Shown in pieces: positions 1-7,250 of a DNA stretch of 41,985 nucleotides. Every line of letters begins with the position of its first letter. Within the stretch, counting starts at the first letter, position 1. This stretch comes from DATFYM01 sp035315065 (GTDB lineage Bacteria > Acidobacteriota > Terriglobia > UBA7540), in contig DATFYM010000200.1 in NCBI GenBank assembly GCA_035315065.1, forward strand, positions 1 through 41,985. The letters run 5' to 3'. Below the pieces are notes generated by a model, which ran no database searches, was not told the origin of the DNA, and was given only the letters and a program-made list of their open reading frames with translations. The position numbers and the translations under genes were made by a program.

Positions 1-48
1 CTGAATCGCAGAGCTACGCTCGGCGTCGGCCGCCCCTCTACTCTTGCT

Positions 49-924
49 CTACTGGGGTGGAACCGTGAGCTTGAATACGGCGCCGGGCCCCGACGAGTGT
101 TCGATCGTGCCACGCAGTTGTTCCGCCAAGCCACCGATGAGCCGCAAACCCAGCGACTCGGTTCGGCTTTGGTCCAGGTCTTTGGGGAGGCCAACACCAT
201 TATCACGGACCGTCAGGGTAAACCCGCCGGGTTCGCAAGCGTGGAGTTCTATCGAGATTTCGCCTTGCCCGTCGTCCATCTGCCCGGCTTTGAACGCATG
301 CTTCAGGCAATTCACAACCAGTTCGTTCAGGATCAAACCGCAGGGGATGGCCGTATCGACGTCCAGGGAAACATTGTCGAGGTCCAGCTTGGAAGTGATC
401 CGACGCGGATCGACGTCATACATCCGGAAGAGTTCCATGACGAAGCTGGCGACGTACTGGCCAAAGTCCACCTTCGCAAGGTCGCTGGAACTGTAGAGTT
501 TCTGGTGGATGAGAGCCAGGGAGCGCACGCGGCTCTGGCTTTCTCTCAGCACTCCCAGGGTATCCTTGTCCTTCACCGATCCTGACTGAAGCGTGAGCAG
601 GCTCGAAATCAACTGGAGATTGTTCTTGACGCGATGGTGAATCTCCTTCAAAAGCAACTCCTTCTGGTGCAGCGAAGCTCGAATCGCCTCTTGCGCCTGC
701 TTGCGAACCGTGATGTCCTGTACGACGGCGATGAAATTGGTGATCGCTCCCCGCGAGTCTCGCACCGGCGCGATCGACATGTTCACCGAAACGGAAGTGC
801 CGTCTTTACGTCGATCGATCAGCTCGCCGTGCCAGGCTTGCCCAGCGAGGATGGTGCTCCACAGGTCCTCGTAGAATTTCGCGTCCTGCTGGCCCGACTT
901 GAGGAGGCGCGGATTCCGGCCCAC
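49..924 (-). CDS. PAS-HisKA_2 sensor histidine kinase (C-terminal part of a split hybrid)
   Basis: Cytoplasmic sensor kinase of the HWE/HisKA_2 type, 291 residues from a GTG. Residues 1-75 are the second half of a PAS domain ending in its PAC segment (DITVRKQA). The dimerisation/phosphoacceptor box EIHHRVKNNLQLISSLL follows at about 95-111, with His96/His97 as candidate phosphorylation sites. The ATPase domain shows the N box (LILNELVVNCLKHAF) and G1 box (DNGVGLP). The first half of the PAS domain lies upstream in the same frame, between this start and a TAA at 1003-1005 that ends the response-regulator gene. The two therefore look like one ancestral regulator-PAS-kinase protein. If translated separately, this part lacks an intact PAS fold. 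No signal peptide or membrane segment is visible. Family assignment is firm; functional state is uncertain. Confidence 0.88.
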   Translation of the reverse strand: MGRNPRLLKSGQQDAKFYEDLWSTILAGQAWHGELIDRRKDGTSVSVNMSIAPVRDSRGAITNFIAVVQDITVRKQAQEAIRASLHQKELLLKEIHHRVKNNLQLISSLLTLQSGSVKDKDTLGVLRESQSRVRSLALIHQKLYSSSDLAKVDFGQYVASFVMELFRMYDVDPRRITSKLDLDNVSLDVDTAIPCGLILNELVVNCLKHAFKAGQMDDGQGEISIELHACEPGGFTLTVRDNGVGLPKDLDQSRTESLGLRLIGGLAEQLRGTIEHSSGPGAVFKLTVPPQ

Positions 925-1002
925 CCCTTCGTCTCGCCCGTAACCCGTAATGGCACTAAAGGCGGGATTGGCGTAGAGGATGGTCCCGCTGACGTCCGTG
1001 AT

Positions 1003-1491
1003 TTAAATGGCTTCCGCAGTCTGCTCAATCGCCGCCGCCAGACGTGCTATTTCGGCTTCCGCCCGTTTGGCCTCCTCGCGCAACGCCTTTTCTTCGAGCG
1101 CCATTCGGACAGCCTGCGGGAGCCGCGCCAAGTGCTGCTTGAGAACGTAATCTGCGATGCCGCGCTTGATACAATCGGCCGCGACCTCGTCGCCCACCGC
1201 GCCTGTCACCAGGATGATGGGGATTTCCCGCCCTTCCTTCTTCAACAAATCGAGGGCCTCGGCTCCGGTCCAGTGGGGAAGCGCGTAGTCCGCCAAAACG
1301 ACGTCGTAGGGCTTCGACCGGACCTTTTCGAGGAACTCTTCGCGCGTTTCCACCACGTCGGCGCGCACTTCGAACCCATTCTTTTTGAGTTGCCTTATGG
1401 AAAGTTCCGCATCCGGTACGGAGTCCTCGATGATGAGCACGCGCAGGCTATGCCCGTTTGTAATCGGATTCGCGATCTCAGGAGTGTTCAT
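1003..1491 (-). CDS. Response regulator receiver protein, truncated before its PAS domain
   Basis: CheY-like receiver domain of about 120 residues, followed by a coiled linker (EEAKRAEAEIARLAAAIEQ) and the first residues of a PAS domain (TAEAI), then TAA. Acidic pocket Glu22/Asp23 and phosphoacceptor Asp68 (VVLADYALP) are present, with the conserved Lys in DYVLKQ. The chosen ATG at 1489-1491 overlaps the stop of the upstream regulator gene (ATGA), which suggests translational coupling; an in-frame upstream start at 1533 would lie inside that gene. After the TAA the same frame continues as a normal PAS domain (ITDVSGTILYANPAF) into the kinase ending at position 49. The gene is therefore best read as the N-terminal half of a broken hybrid. 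On its own it could still act as a single-domain regulator. Confidence 0.85.
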   Translation of the reverse strand: MNTPEIANPITNGHSLRVLIIEDSVPDAELSIRQLKKNGFEVRADVVETREEFLEKVRSKPYDVVLADYALPHWTGAEALDLLKKEGREIPIILVTGAVGDEVAADCIKRGIADYVLKQHLARLPQAVRMALEEKALREEAKRAEAEIARLAAAIEQTAEAI

Positions 1492-1961
1492 CGTTGCACC
1501 TCGACTCGGGCGCCGGGCGGCGGGGTAGGACACTGATTGACCACCAGCCAGTACAATCCCAGTTGCTGCACCGTGGAACGGAACTTCTCAGAGTCCACGG
1601 GCTTGCAGATGTAACTGTTGCAGCCGATACGGTAGCCGCTAATCAGGTCCCGCTCTTCCGCGGACGATGTGAAGATCACCACGGGCAGCAGTCGCGTGCT
1701 TTCGGCGGCTCGCACCTGCCTCAGCACCTCCAGGCCATCCACCTTGGGTAATTTCAAGTCCAGCAGCATCACCGCGGGCAGATCAAGCGGGTTGCGGCCC
1801 GCATAGGGTCCCCGGCCAAACAAGTAGTCCAGAGCCTCCGCGCCGTCTGGCGCCACCACCACATGAGTGAGGATGCTGCGTCCTTTCAGCGCGCGGATCG
1901 TCAGTGCCTCGTCGTCGGGATTGTCTTCAACCAGCAAAATGGTTCGTTCATCGTTACCCAT
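1488..1961 (-). CDS. Single-domain response regulator, Rcp1/CheY type
   Basis: A 157-residue receiver-only protein of the kind usually paired with phytochrome-like or PAS histidine kinases. The acidic residues are in VEDNPDDE (11-18), the phosphoacceptor Asp68 is in MLLDLKLPKVDG, and the conserved Thr/Ser and Lys are in VIFTSS and YICKPV. There is no output domain, so it probably relays phosphate or binds a partner. It sits between a histidine kinase upstream and a receiver-PAS-kinase hybrid downstream, and overlaps the latter by 4 nt. This arrangement suggests a multistep phosphorelay. The upstream gap of about 100 nt is filled by an inverted repeat. Confidence 0.92.
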   Translation of the reverse strand: MGNDERTILLVEDNPDDEALTIRALKGRSILTHVVVAPDGAEALDYLFGRGPYAGRNPLDLPAVMLLDLKLPKVDGLEVLRQVRAAESTRLLPVVIFTSSAEERDLISGYRIGCNSYICKPVDSEKFRSTVQQLGLYWLVVNQCPTPPPGARVEVQR

Positions 1962-1975
1962 CGTATTCTCCCAAA

Positions 1976-2103
1976 AGAGTCAAGAGTCGAAAGTTGAAAG
2001 TCGAAAGTAAGCGCAGAGAAGATGAGGGTCCTGTTGCTTTTGCTTTCGACTTTTGACTTTCAACTTTCAACCTTTTCCTTCGACTCTCGACTTTCGACTG
2101 CTT
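1976..2103. repeat. Inverted array of a 'cgaaagt' word between two signalling genes
   Basis: One flank iterates agtcgaaagttgaaagtcga and the other iterates the complementary word (ttcgacttttgactttcaac). They are separated by about 40 unrelated bases, so transcripts of either strand could form a long imperfect hairpin. The last residues of the upstream kinase (VESRESKEKVES) and its stop codon are encoded inside this array. Confidence 0.8.
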
Positions 2104-2875
2104 CTCCCAGCGTGAAGTAAAAGGTTGCTCCCTGCCCCACCATACCCTCGGCCCACACCTCGCCTCCGTGCTTGCGCACGATGCGCTGTACCGTTACCAA
2201 CCCGATGCCGGTGCCCGGAAACTCGGTGGCCGCGTGCAAGCGCTGAAAGGGAGCGAAGAGCTTACCGACGTAGGCCATATCGAACCCCACCCCGTTGTCC
2301 CGCACGAAATACACCCTCCGGCCATTCTGCTCCGCCAGCCCAAACTCGATTCGAGCCGGGCACTGGCGGGCGCTAAACTTCCAGGCATTCCCCAAAAGGT
2401 TCTCGATCGCCACCTGCAACAGGTGCGGGTCGCCCTCCGCCTCGACACCGGGCGAGAGCACAAACTCCACCGCGCGTTCCGGCACCGACCTCTGAAGGTC
2501 CACGACGTAGGCCAGCGCCAGGCTGCTCAAGTCAACTTTTTCCCGGTGCACTTCCGCCCGCGAAATACGCGACAGGTTCAGCAAATCGTCGATAAGCTCT
2601 CCCATGCGCAGGGTCGCCGCCCGAATGCGGCGAAGGTATTTCTGCGCCTCCTCGTCCAGCTTCGGGCCGTAGTCTTCCAGCAGGGCCAGGCTGAAGCCGC
2701 CCATACCGCGTAGGGGTGCCCGCAGATCGTGAGCCACGGAGTAGGTGAACGCTTCCAACTCCTGGTTGGCTCTGGCGAGTTCAGCGGTGCGCTCGGCGAC
2801 ACGGCGTTCCAGGGTGGCATTCAGCTCCTTGATTTGCTCCTCTGCCCTAGAGAGGACTCCTGGGAGCGCGGGCAT
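2060..2875 (-). CDS. Sensor histidine kinase (HisKA-HATPase) with repeat-derived start
   Basis: Histidine kinase of the bacteriophytochrome/Cph1-like C-terminal type: a coiled segment (AEEQIKELNATLERRVAERT), a HisKA box with the phosphoacceptor His in SVAHDLRAPLRGM, then an ATPase domain with N box (IENLLGNAWKF), G1 (RDNGVGFD), F box (LFAPFQRLH) and G2 (GTGIGLVTVQ). There is no sensor domain. The only ATG before the kinase core is at 2873-2875, inside the left arm of a perfect 27-bp inverted repeat, so the first residues (MPALPGVLS) are repeat-encoded. A TTG at 2926 in the other arm is an alternative. Probably the original sensor part was lost or separated when the element arrived. The neighbouring PAS-STAS gene upstream could supply sensing in trans. 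The C-terminus also runs into a repeat. Confidence 0.88.
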   Translation of the reverse strand: MPALPGVLSRAEEQIKELNATLERRVAERTAELARANQELEAFTYSVAHDLRAPLRGMGGFSLALLEDYGPKLDEEAQKYLRRIRAATLRMGELIDDLLNLSRISRAEVHREKVDLSSLALAYVVDLQRSVPERAVEFVLSPGVEAEGDPHLLQVAIENLLGNAWKFSARQCPARIEFGLAEQNGRRVYFVRDNGVGFDMAYVGKLFAPFQRLHAATEFPGTGIGLVTVQRIVRKHGGEVWAEGMVGQGATFYFTLGEAVESRESKEKVES

Positions 2876-2943
2876 CTTGCCCGCTCCTGATCTTAAAGCA
2901 CTGACACAGAAGCGAAGAGCGGGCAAGATGCCCGCGCTCCCAG
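2860..2943. repeat. REP-like element with 27-bp perfect inverted arms
   Basis: Arms at 2860-2886 and 2917-2943 are exact reverse complements around a 30-nt loop. Each arm contains its own small hairpin (gcgggca/tgcccgc). A related hairpin (gcgggcg/cgcccgc) occurs at 28639-28655, so this is probably a dispersed family. It lies between the PAS-STAS gene and the kinase, and provides the kinase start codon. Confidence 0.9.
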
Positions 2944-2960
2944 GGTCCGTTCACACCTTC

Positions 2961-3806
2961 TCAGGACTGGCCGTCGCGCCGGCCGATCTTCAAGTTGAGA
3001 ATGTCCAGCGCCACGCGTAGCCCCTCAGCGAGCGACGAGCGCGTGACGACGTCGCTCAAGCTGATGCCCAGGTGAGCGAGCGTACGGGCAATCGACGGCC
3101 GCACACCCGTCAGGACTGCGTGCGCACCCAGCAAACGCAGGGAGGTAATAGTCTCGATGAGGTGCTGTGCCGTCCGCGTGTCGACGGCGGGGACTCCCGT
3201 CACATCCAGCAGGGCGACCGAGGAGTTTGTCTCCACGATGCGCTGAAGAAGGCGCTCCGTGAACTGTTCGGCTCGCTGCGTGTCCAGCGTGCCGATGAAC
3301 GGCGCCACCACCACCCCTTCCCACACCTGCAAGACCGGCGTGGAAACCTCCAGGATTTCCCTCGCCCGCTGCGTCAGTGCTTCACGCAGCCTCTTTTGTT
3401 CTGTAATGTCCCGGGCCACCGTCGAGGCGCCGACGAGCTTCCCGGAAGCGTCTTTGATAGGGGCGACGCTCAACGAAACGTCAACCTTCTCACCGCTCTT
3501 CCTCACTCGGACGGTTTCGAAGTGATCCACCCGTTCGCCTCGCCTTATTCTGTCGAGGATTTGCGGCACCTCGTCCTGGCTGCTGGGGGGCAGGAGAATG
3601 CTGATCGGACTTCCCACAATCTCCTCCGCCGAGTAACCATAGATCCTCTCCGCTCCCCGATTCCAACTGACAATGTGGCCATCCAGCGTCTTGCCGATAA
3701 TGGCGTCGTCGGAGGAGTCCACAATCGCCGCCAGGAATTCCTGGGTCCCGAGCTCCTGGATTTCTGCGGTCGTCCCTACGCCTTCAGATTTGCTCTTATT
3801 TGCCAT
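2961..3806 (-). CDS. PAS-STAS sensor protein, RsbR-like
   Basis: A 281-residue cytoplasmic protein. A complete PAS/PAC domain (about 27-140; WNRGAERIYGYSAEEIVG, then DITEQKRLREAL) is fused to a C-terminal STAS domain (about 155-270; LLDVTGVPAVDTRTAQHLIE). The Thr residues in VDTRTAQ lie where RsbR/RsbS family members are phosphorylated by a partner kinase. These proteins are known from stressosome-like complexes, so the likely role is stress or redox/light sensing by partner switching. ATG at 3804-3806 is preferred because GGAAAGG precedes it; a GTG one codon earlier is possible. It heads the minus-strand signalling cluster, and its start overlaps the stop of a small upstream reading frame. 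Confidence 0.88.
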   Translation of the reverse strand: MANKSKSEGVGTTAEIQELGTQEFLAAIVDSSDDAIIGKTLDGHIVSWNRGAERIYGYSAEEIVGSPISILLPPSSQDEVPQILDRIRRGERVDHFETVRVRKSGEKVDVSLSVAPIKDASGKLVGASTVARDITEQKRLREALTQRAREILEVSTPVLQVWEGVVVAPFIGTLDTQRAEQFTERLLQRIVETNSSVALLDVTGVPAVDTRTAQHLIETITSLRLLGAHAVLTGVRPSIARTLAHLGISLSDVVTRSSLAEGLRVALDILNLKIGRRDGQS

Positions 3807-4033
3807 CACCTTTCCTCTCTCTCCTCATCTTGGTGAATGAAACCGCCTTCATTGGGTAGGCGAAGCGAATCACGGAGCAGATCATGTGATAATCTACTCT
3901 GCGTAAACATGTTAAGCTCTTGTATACGGTGCTGAGACCGCGCTGCGGTCAACGTGACCAGTGCCCGTCCAAACCCGGCCATGATCTTCTTCTCGAGCGA
4001 CAATTCCTTGGAATGTTTCGTCAAGAGGGTCAC
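3806..4033 (-). CDS. Small hypothetical protein
   Basis: A 75-residue reading frame whose stop overlaps the start region of the PAS-STAS gene, the spacing expected of a coupled leader gene. It is rich in charged residues (C-terminal HQDEEREER) and has a short hydrophobic stretch (MAGFGRALVTLTAA). I recognise no family. It lies immediately downstream of the DyP gene on the same strand. It may be a real small gene or just an open 5' leader. Confidence 0.35.
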   Translation of the reverse strand: MTLLTKHSKELSLEKKIMAGFGRALVTLTAARSQHRIQELNMFTQSRLSHDLLRDSLRLPNEGGFIHQDEEREER

Positions 4034-4041
4034 TGCTTTTC

Positions 4042-5514
4042 TTAGGTCGACAGTTCGTTCTTCAGGGCCGAAATGGCCGGCATGAAGAAATAAGCTCCGC
4101 CGGTGGCGATCACAAAGTCCTGCGGCGCTTGCAGGGTGCTGCGGACGCCGCCGCTGGAGTAGTTCGACACGGGCTCATCCATGGTTCGCACCCGGTTTTG
4201 GCCGGGCGCACTGTTTTGACCGATGATGGGGTCCCAGCCGACGGCGACGGGCGTGCCATCAGGGTGGGTTTTGCCGAAGACGAAGCCCGGATTGTTAGCC
4301 CAAGTGGCCTGAAGAAACTCGAACTGACTCGCAATAGAGGCCTGGTAGCAGACGAACATCAATCCGCGCTGCTGCTGGGTCTTTCCGGACGCCTGCTCGT
4401 CGGGGCTGACCTCCGGCCCGAAGGGGATTCCCGCACGAATGATCCGGCGCGGGTCGACGCTGGACTCCTGGGGCGCAAGGTCCTGGCGCGGGTTGGTCTT
4501 GCGGATGTGGGCGCCAAACGGGCAACGGCGCTGAGCCTGATCGTCGGAGAAGTCGAAGTTGTTGTTGCGGAGCGGGTCGTGCCCCAGCGTAGTATCGTCC
4601 TGGCTCGGGGTCAACGCTAGAGGGGCGCCGCTCTTCCAGCGTCCCATGAGGCGAGCGCCGAGCAGCACCGGGTCTACTCCCAGTCTGCCCGCTTGGTCGA
4701 GCAGGAACTGCTCGAACTCGGGGACCAGTTGCACGAGACGACGGAACACCATAAATGAGCCATTGCTCATCCATGGGATGGGGGGTGCGGTGGTCCCACT
4801 CGGCTGGCCGGGGTAGCCGAGAACGAAGCGGCCGGGATCGAGCAGCCTTTGGCCCGGCAAGGCAGTCGTCAGCCCGCTGATGCCTGGCTGCGAGATGCCG
4901 TCCTGCCAGCCGAAGTGCTCGTGCCCTTTTCCCGAACCCGGGCGGACACTGCCCGTCTCGTCGTAGACGACGGAAACGGCGGCGCCCAGAATCGCGAGTA
5001 CTTCATAGGCTTCACAGTTTATGGCGTCCTGGGTTCCGCCGGTAATCAGGAAGACGCCATCGATGTTGCCGGCGGCGAAAGCCGCGAGCCAATTGGCGGG
5101 AACCTGTCCGTTGATCGGATCACCCAACGCTCCGGCTTGCGCCGCCGCGCCGGCGGCAAACGAGGTGTCGTTCAGATTGGCGCCCGCCACCAGCTTTTGA
5201 ATTCCGCTTTGGGTGAAGCCCAAGTTCAGCCCAATGTTCGGCAAGACATCCGCGCTGCCCTGGTTGGCTAGATCCTGCAGTTGAGCTTCGCGCAGTTGTA
5301 CTGTGGTGGTGCTGGTGACCCGGCGAGCGAGTCGGGTTCCGAGGGCTGCCTTGAATGCGCTCGCGTCCGCAATCTCAAAGAACAAGAAGCGCTCGAAGAA
5401 CTTTTGCAGCCCGAGTAGGACATCGCCCTGGATTTCGTCGAGATCGAGCGCCGGCGTGCCGGGCGCGGTGCTAAGGCCTGCCGATGCTTGAAGTACTGTC
5501 AATGGGTTCGACAT
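4042..5514 (-). CDS. DyP-type heme peroxidase
   Basis: Dye-decolourising peroxidase, 490 residues, using H2O2 to oxidise dyes, phenolics or other bulky reductants. The diagnostic GxxDG motif is GWQDG (distal Asp205), the proximal heme ligand is His336 in CPFGAHIRKTNPR, and the distal Arg is in RRIIRAGIPFG (Arg360). The length and long insertions fit the larger classes of the family (C/D-like) rather than the ~300-residue encapsulin-associated type. No signal peptide is visible, so it is probably cytoplasmic. A strong ribosome site (aaaggagacct) stands directly before the ATG. Its 205-nt upstream region separates it from the hydrolase, which ends at 5720 on the same strand. Confidence 0.95.
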   Translation of the reverse strand: MSNPLTVLQASAGLSTAPGTPALDLDEIQGDVLLGLQKFFERFLFFEIADASAFKAALGTRLARRVTSTTTVQLREAQLQDLANQGSADVLPNIGLNLGFTQSGIQKLVAGANLNDTSFAAGAAAQAGALGDPINGQVPANWLAAFAAGNIDGVFLITGGTQDAINCEAYEVLAILGAAVSVVYDETGSVRPGSGKGHEHFGWQDGISQPGISGLTTALPGQRLLDPGRFVLGYPGQPSGTTAPPIPWMSNGSFMVFRRLVQLVPEFEQFLLDQAGRLGVDPVLLGARLMGRWKSGAPLALTPSQDDTTLGHDPLRNNNFDFSDDQAQRRCPFGAHIRKTNPRQDLAPQESSVDPRRIIRAGIPFGPEVSPDEQASGKTQQQRGLMFVCYQASIASQFEFLQATWANNPGFVFGKTHPDGTPVAVGWDPIIGQNSAPGQNRVRTMDEPVSNYSSGGVRSTLQAPQDFVIATGGAYFFMPAISALKNELST

Positions 5515-5719
5515 AGGTCTCCTTTGCGTAGTGATGTTGTTATGGGGCTATCACTACGATTGGCGGTCCGCTCGGCCCGGCCTCCCATAACCAAAGAGAC
5601 GAAGCTGGCCAGAGGCCAACCAGGGAGTCCCGCTATGAATACAGCCGCCATTCTTCAGTTTCCGTTTTACTGTCGGTCTCACTTCGAAGGTCTTCTGAAG
5701 CGCACGCCACTGCCTCCGC

Positions 5720-7249
5720 TCAGTGCGCCGTCCCTCCCGCAGATACCCCTACGCTCGAACTGCTGGTCGCGTTTTGCAAGAATTGGACAGCAGTCGGCAT
5801 CGCCGTACCCGACTCCGCGCCATAATCCACTAAGCCATTCGCGTAAGTTCCAAAGGAGCCTGTCCCCCAAGTCGTGCTCCCACCAGGCATAAATAGATCG
5901 GTGACGTGGCCGGACGCCGTGCCAGGCCCAGACTGAGCAAGCACAGGCTGTTTTACGCCGAGCGCGGCCCAAGCGGTGTTGAAGGCAATGGAACCTTGCA
6001 CTGGCGGAGCGTTGATGTCGGAATCGCAGGTCGGAGGATCGCTGCACCCATACTGGGTGAGCAAGCGCGTCCCCAGCCCTAGGGTGCCGCTACCCAGAAA
6101 GCTCACCGGGCTACTCGACTCATAGAGAGAATTGCAGGCAGTGCCCGTTTTCCCAGCACAGCCCCAGGCGATCTCGTCGGCCCGCGCCTCAGAACATGCC
6201 CCGGAATTGGGGTGCGCGGGGCAATACGTCCCGGTCTGCCAGACATACTCGGTCCCCAGATCGGTGTGCGGGCTATTGGCCACCGCCCGCGTCACCTTAT
6301 AGACGCCACCAGAGAACTCGCATCCGTTCTTGACGCCCGCGACGTTATTCCCGCTCACCAGGTTCGCGCCCGGATTCAGAAATTCGTAAGCCGTTAGGAG
6401 CCCGCCGCTCGACTCTCCTATCAGTCGAATGTCCATCGCGTTGCCCGCGCCGGTGGTGTTGGCAAGATACTGCATGAAGCAGTCCACGTCCGCAATCTGC
6501 GCGGGCCACATCGCGATTTCGGGGACAGCGTTTGCATACTGAGCGTGGGCATATACTGTGGGGCTCGCCAGCGTGAAAGTCCCCGTCATCGGCGGGCTTG
6601 ACGCCTCCGAAGTGCAGGAGGGTGAACAGGCGTTCCCCGTGACTTCCACCACCTCCTGCGTGCTTAGAGTCCGGTCCAGCATCACGTAAAATGGGGTGCC
6701 CGCCACTTGCCCCATCGATGTTGAACCATAAGCCTCGTAGCTCGGCGCAGTGGTCCAGTTCAGCGACGTAGCCCCGGAGCTGTAGCCGGAGGCGAGAAAC
6801 ATCCCGGCCGCAAGCTGGTAGTTGATGGTGTAGAAGACACCGCCTGTTGTGTTCACCACCGCAACCGCAAGATTGGGCATCCCCGTGCCCTGGACCTCTT
6901 TGTCCCGGTTCATCAGGCTCAGGCCGCCGCCGTGGATGTAGACGGTAATCGGGTGCGTACTGTAGTAGGCTGCCGTGCCGGAACCGGGCGCGCCGACTGC
7001 GTGGGGATAAAACACATCCATGAGGCGGCAATTGTTGTGCTCTGTGGTCCAGGTACAGGCCTGGCCTTGGCTGCTCCAAGTCTGATTGCAGAGCACGTCC
7101 ACGGCAGGGCTCGGGTTCGTCGAGAGCGACGGGAAGTTGGTCGGCGTCACCGAGCCCGTGGTACAGAGCGAGGTCTGGCCAAAGCAAGGGGATAAGGAAC
7201 AAGCGAATAAGAAGAGAAGCCAGATTGCTGCTTTTCGAAAATTGTCCAT
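5720..7249 (-). CDS. Secreted alpha/beta-hydrolase (carboxylesterase-like)
   Basis: A 509-residue exported hydrolase with signal peptide (IWLLFLFACSLSPCFGQ, cleavage near residue 25). The oxyanion-hole motif HGGG is at 106-109 and the nucleophile elbow GESSGG at 278-283 (Ser280). A His in SGHVTDLF near the C-terminus could complete the triad. The pattern matches carboxylesterases and hormone-sensitive-lipase-like enzymes; the substrate is not evident. Many cysteines and Thr/Gly/Ser-rich loops fit an extracellular protein. The ATG at 7247-7249 follows the stop of the fibre-like gene with one base between, so the two are surely co-translated. The partnership suggests esterase activity on a surface-bound or polymeric substrate (inference). 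Confidence 0.85.
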   Translation of the reverse strand: MDNFRKAAIWLLFLFACSLSPCFGQTSLCTTGSVTPTNFPSLSTNPSPAVDVLCNQTWSSQGQACTWTTEHNNCRLMDVFYPHAVGAPGSGTAAYYSTHPITVYIHGGGLSLMNRDKEVQGTGMPNLAVAVVNTTGGVFYTINYQLAAGMFLASGYSSGATSLNWTTAPSYEAYGSTSMGQVAGTPFYVMLDRTLSTQEVVEVTGNACSPSCTSEASSPPMTGTFTLASPTVYAHAQYANAVPEIAMWPAQIADVDCFMQYLANTTGAGNAMDIRLIGESSGGLLTAYEFLNPGANLVSGNNVAGVKNGCEFSGGVYKVTRAVANSPHTDLGTEYVWQTGTYCPAHPNSGACSEARADEIAWGCAGKTGTACNSLYESSSPVSFLGSGTLGLGTRLLTQYGCSDPPTCDSDINAPPVQGSIAFNTAWAALGVKQPVLAQSGPGTASGHVTDLFMPGGSTTWGTGSFGTYANGLVDYGAESGTAMPTAVQFLQNATSSSSVGVSAGGTAH

Positions 7250-7250
7250 T

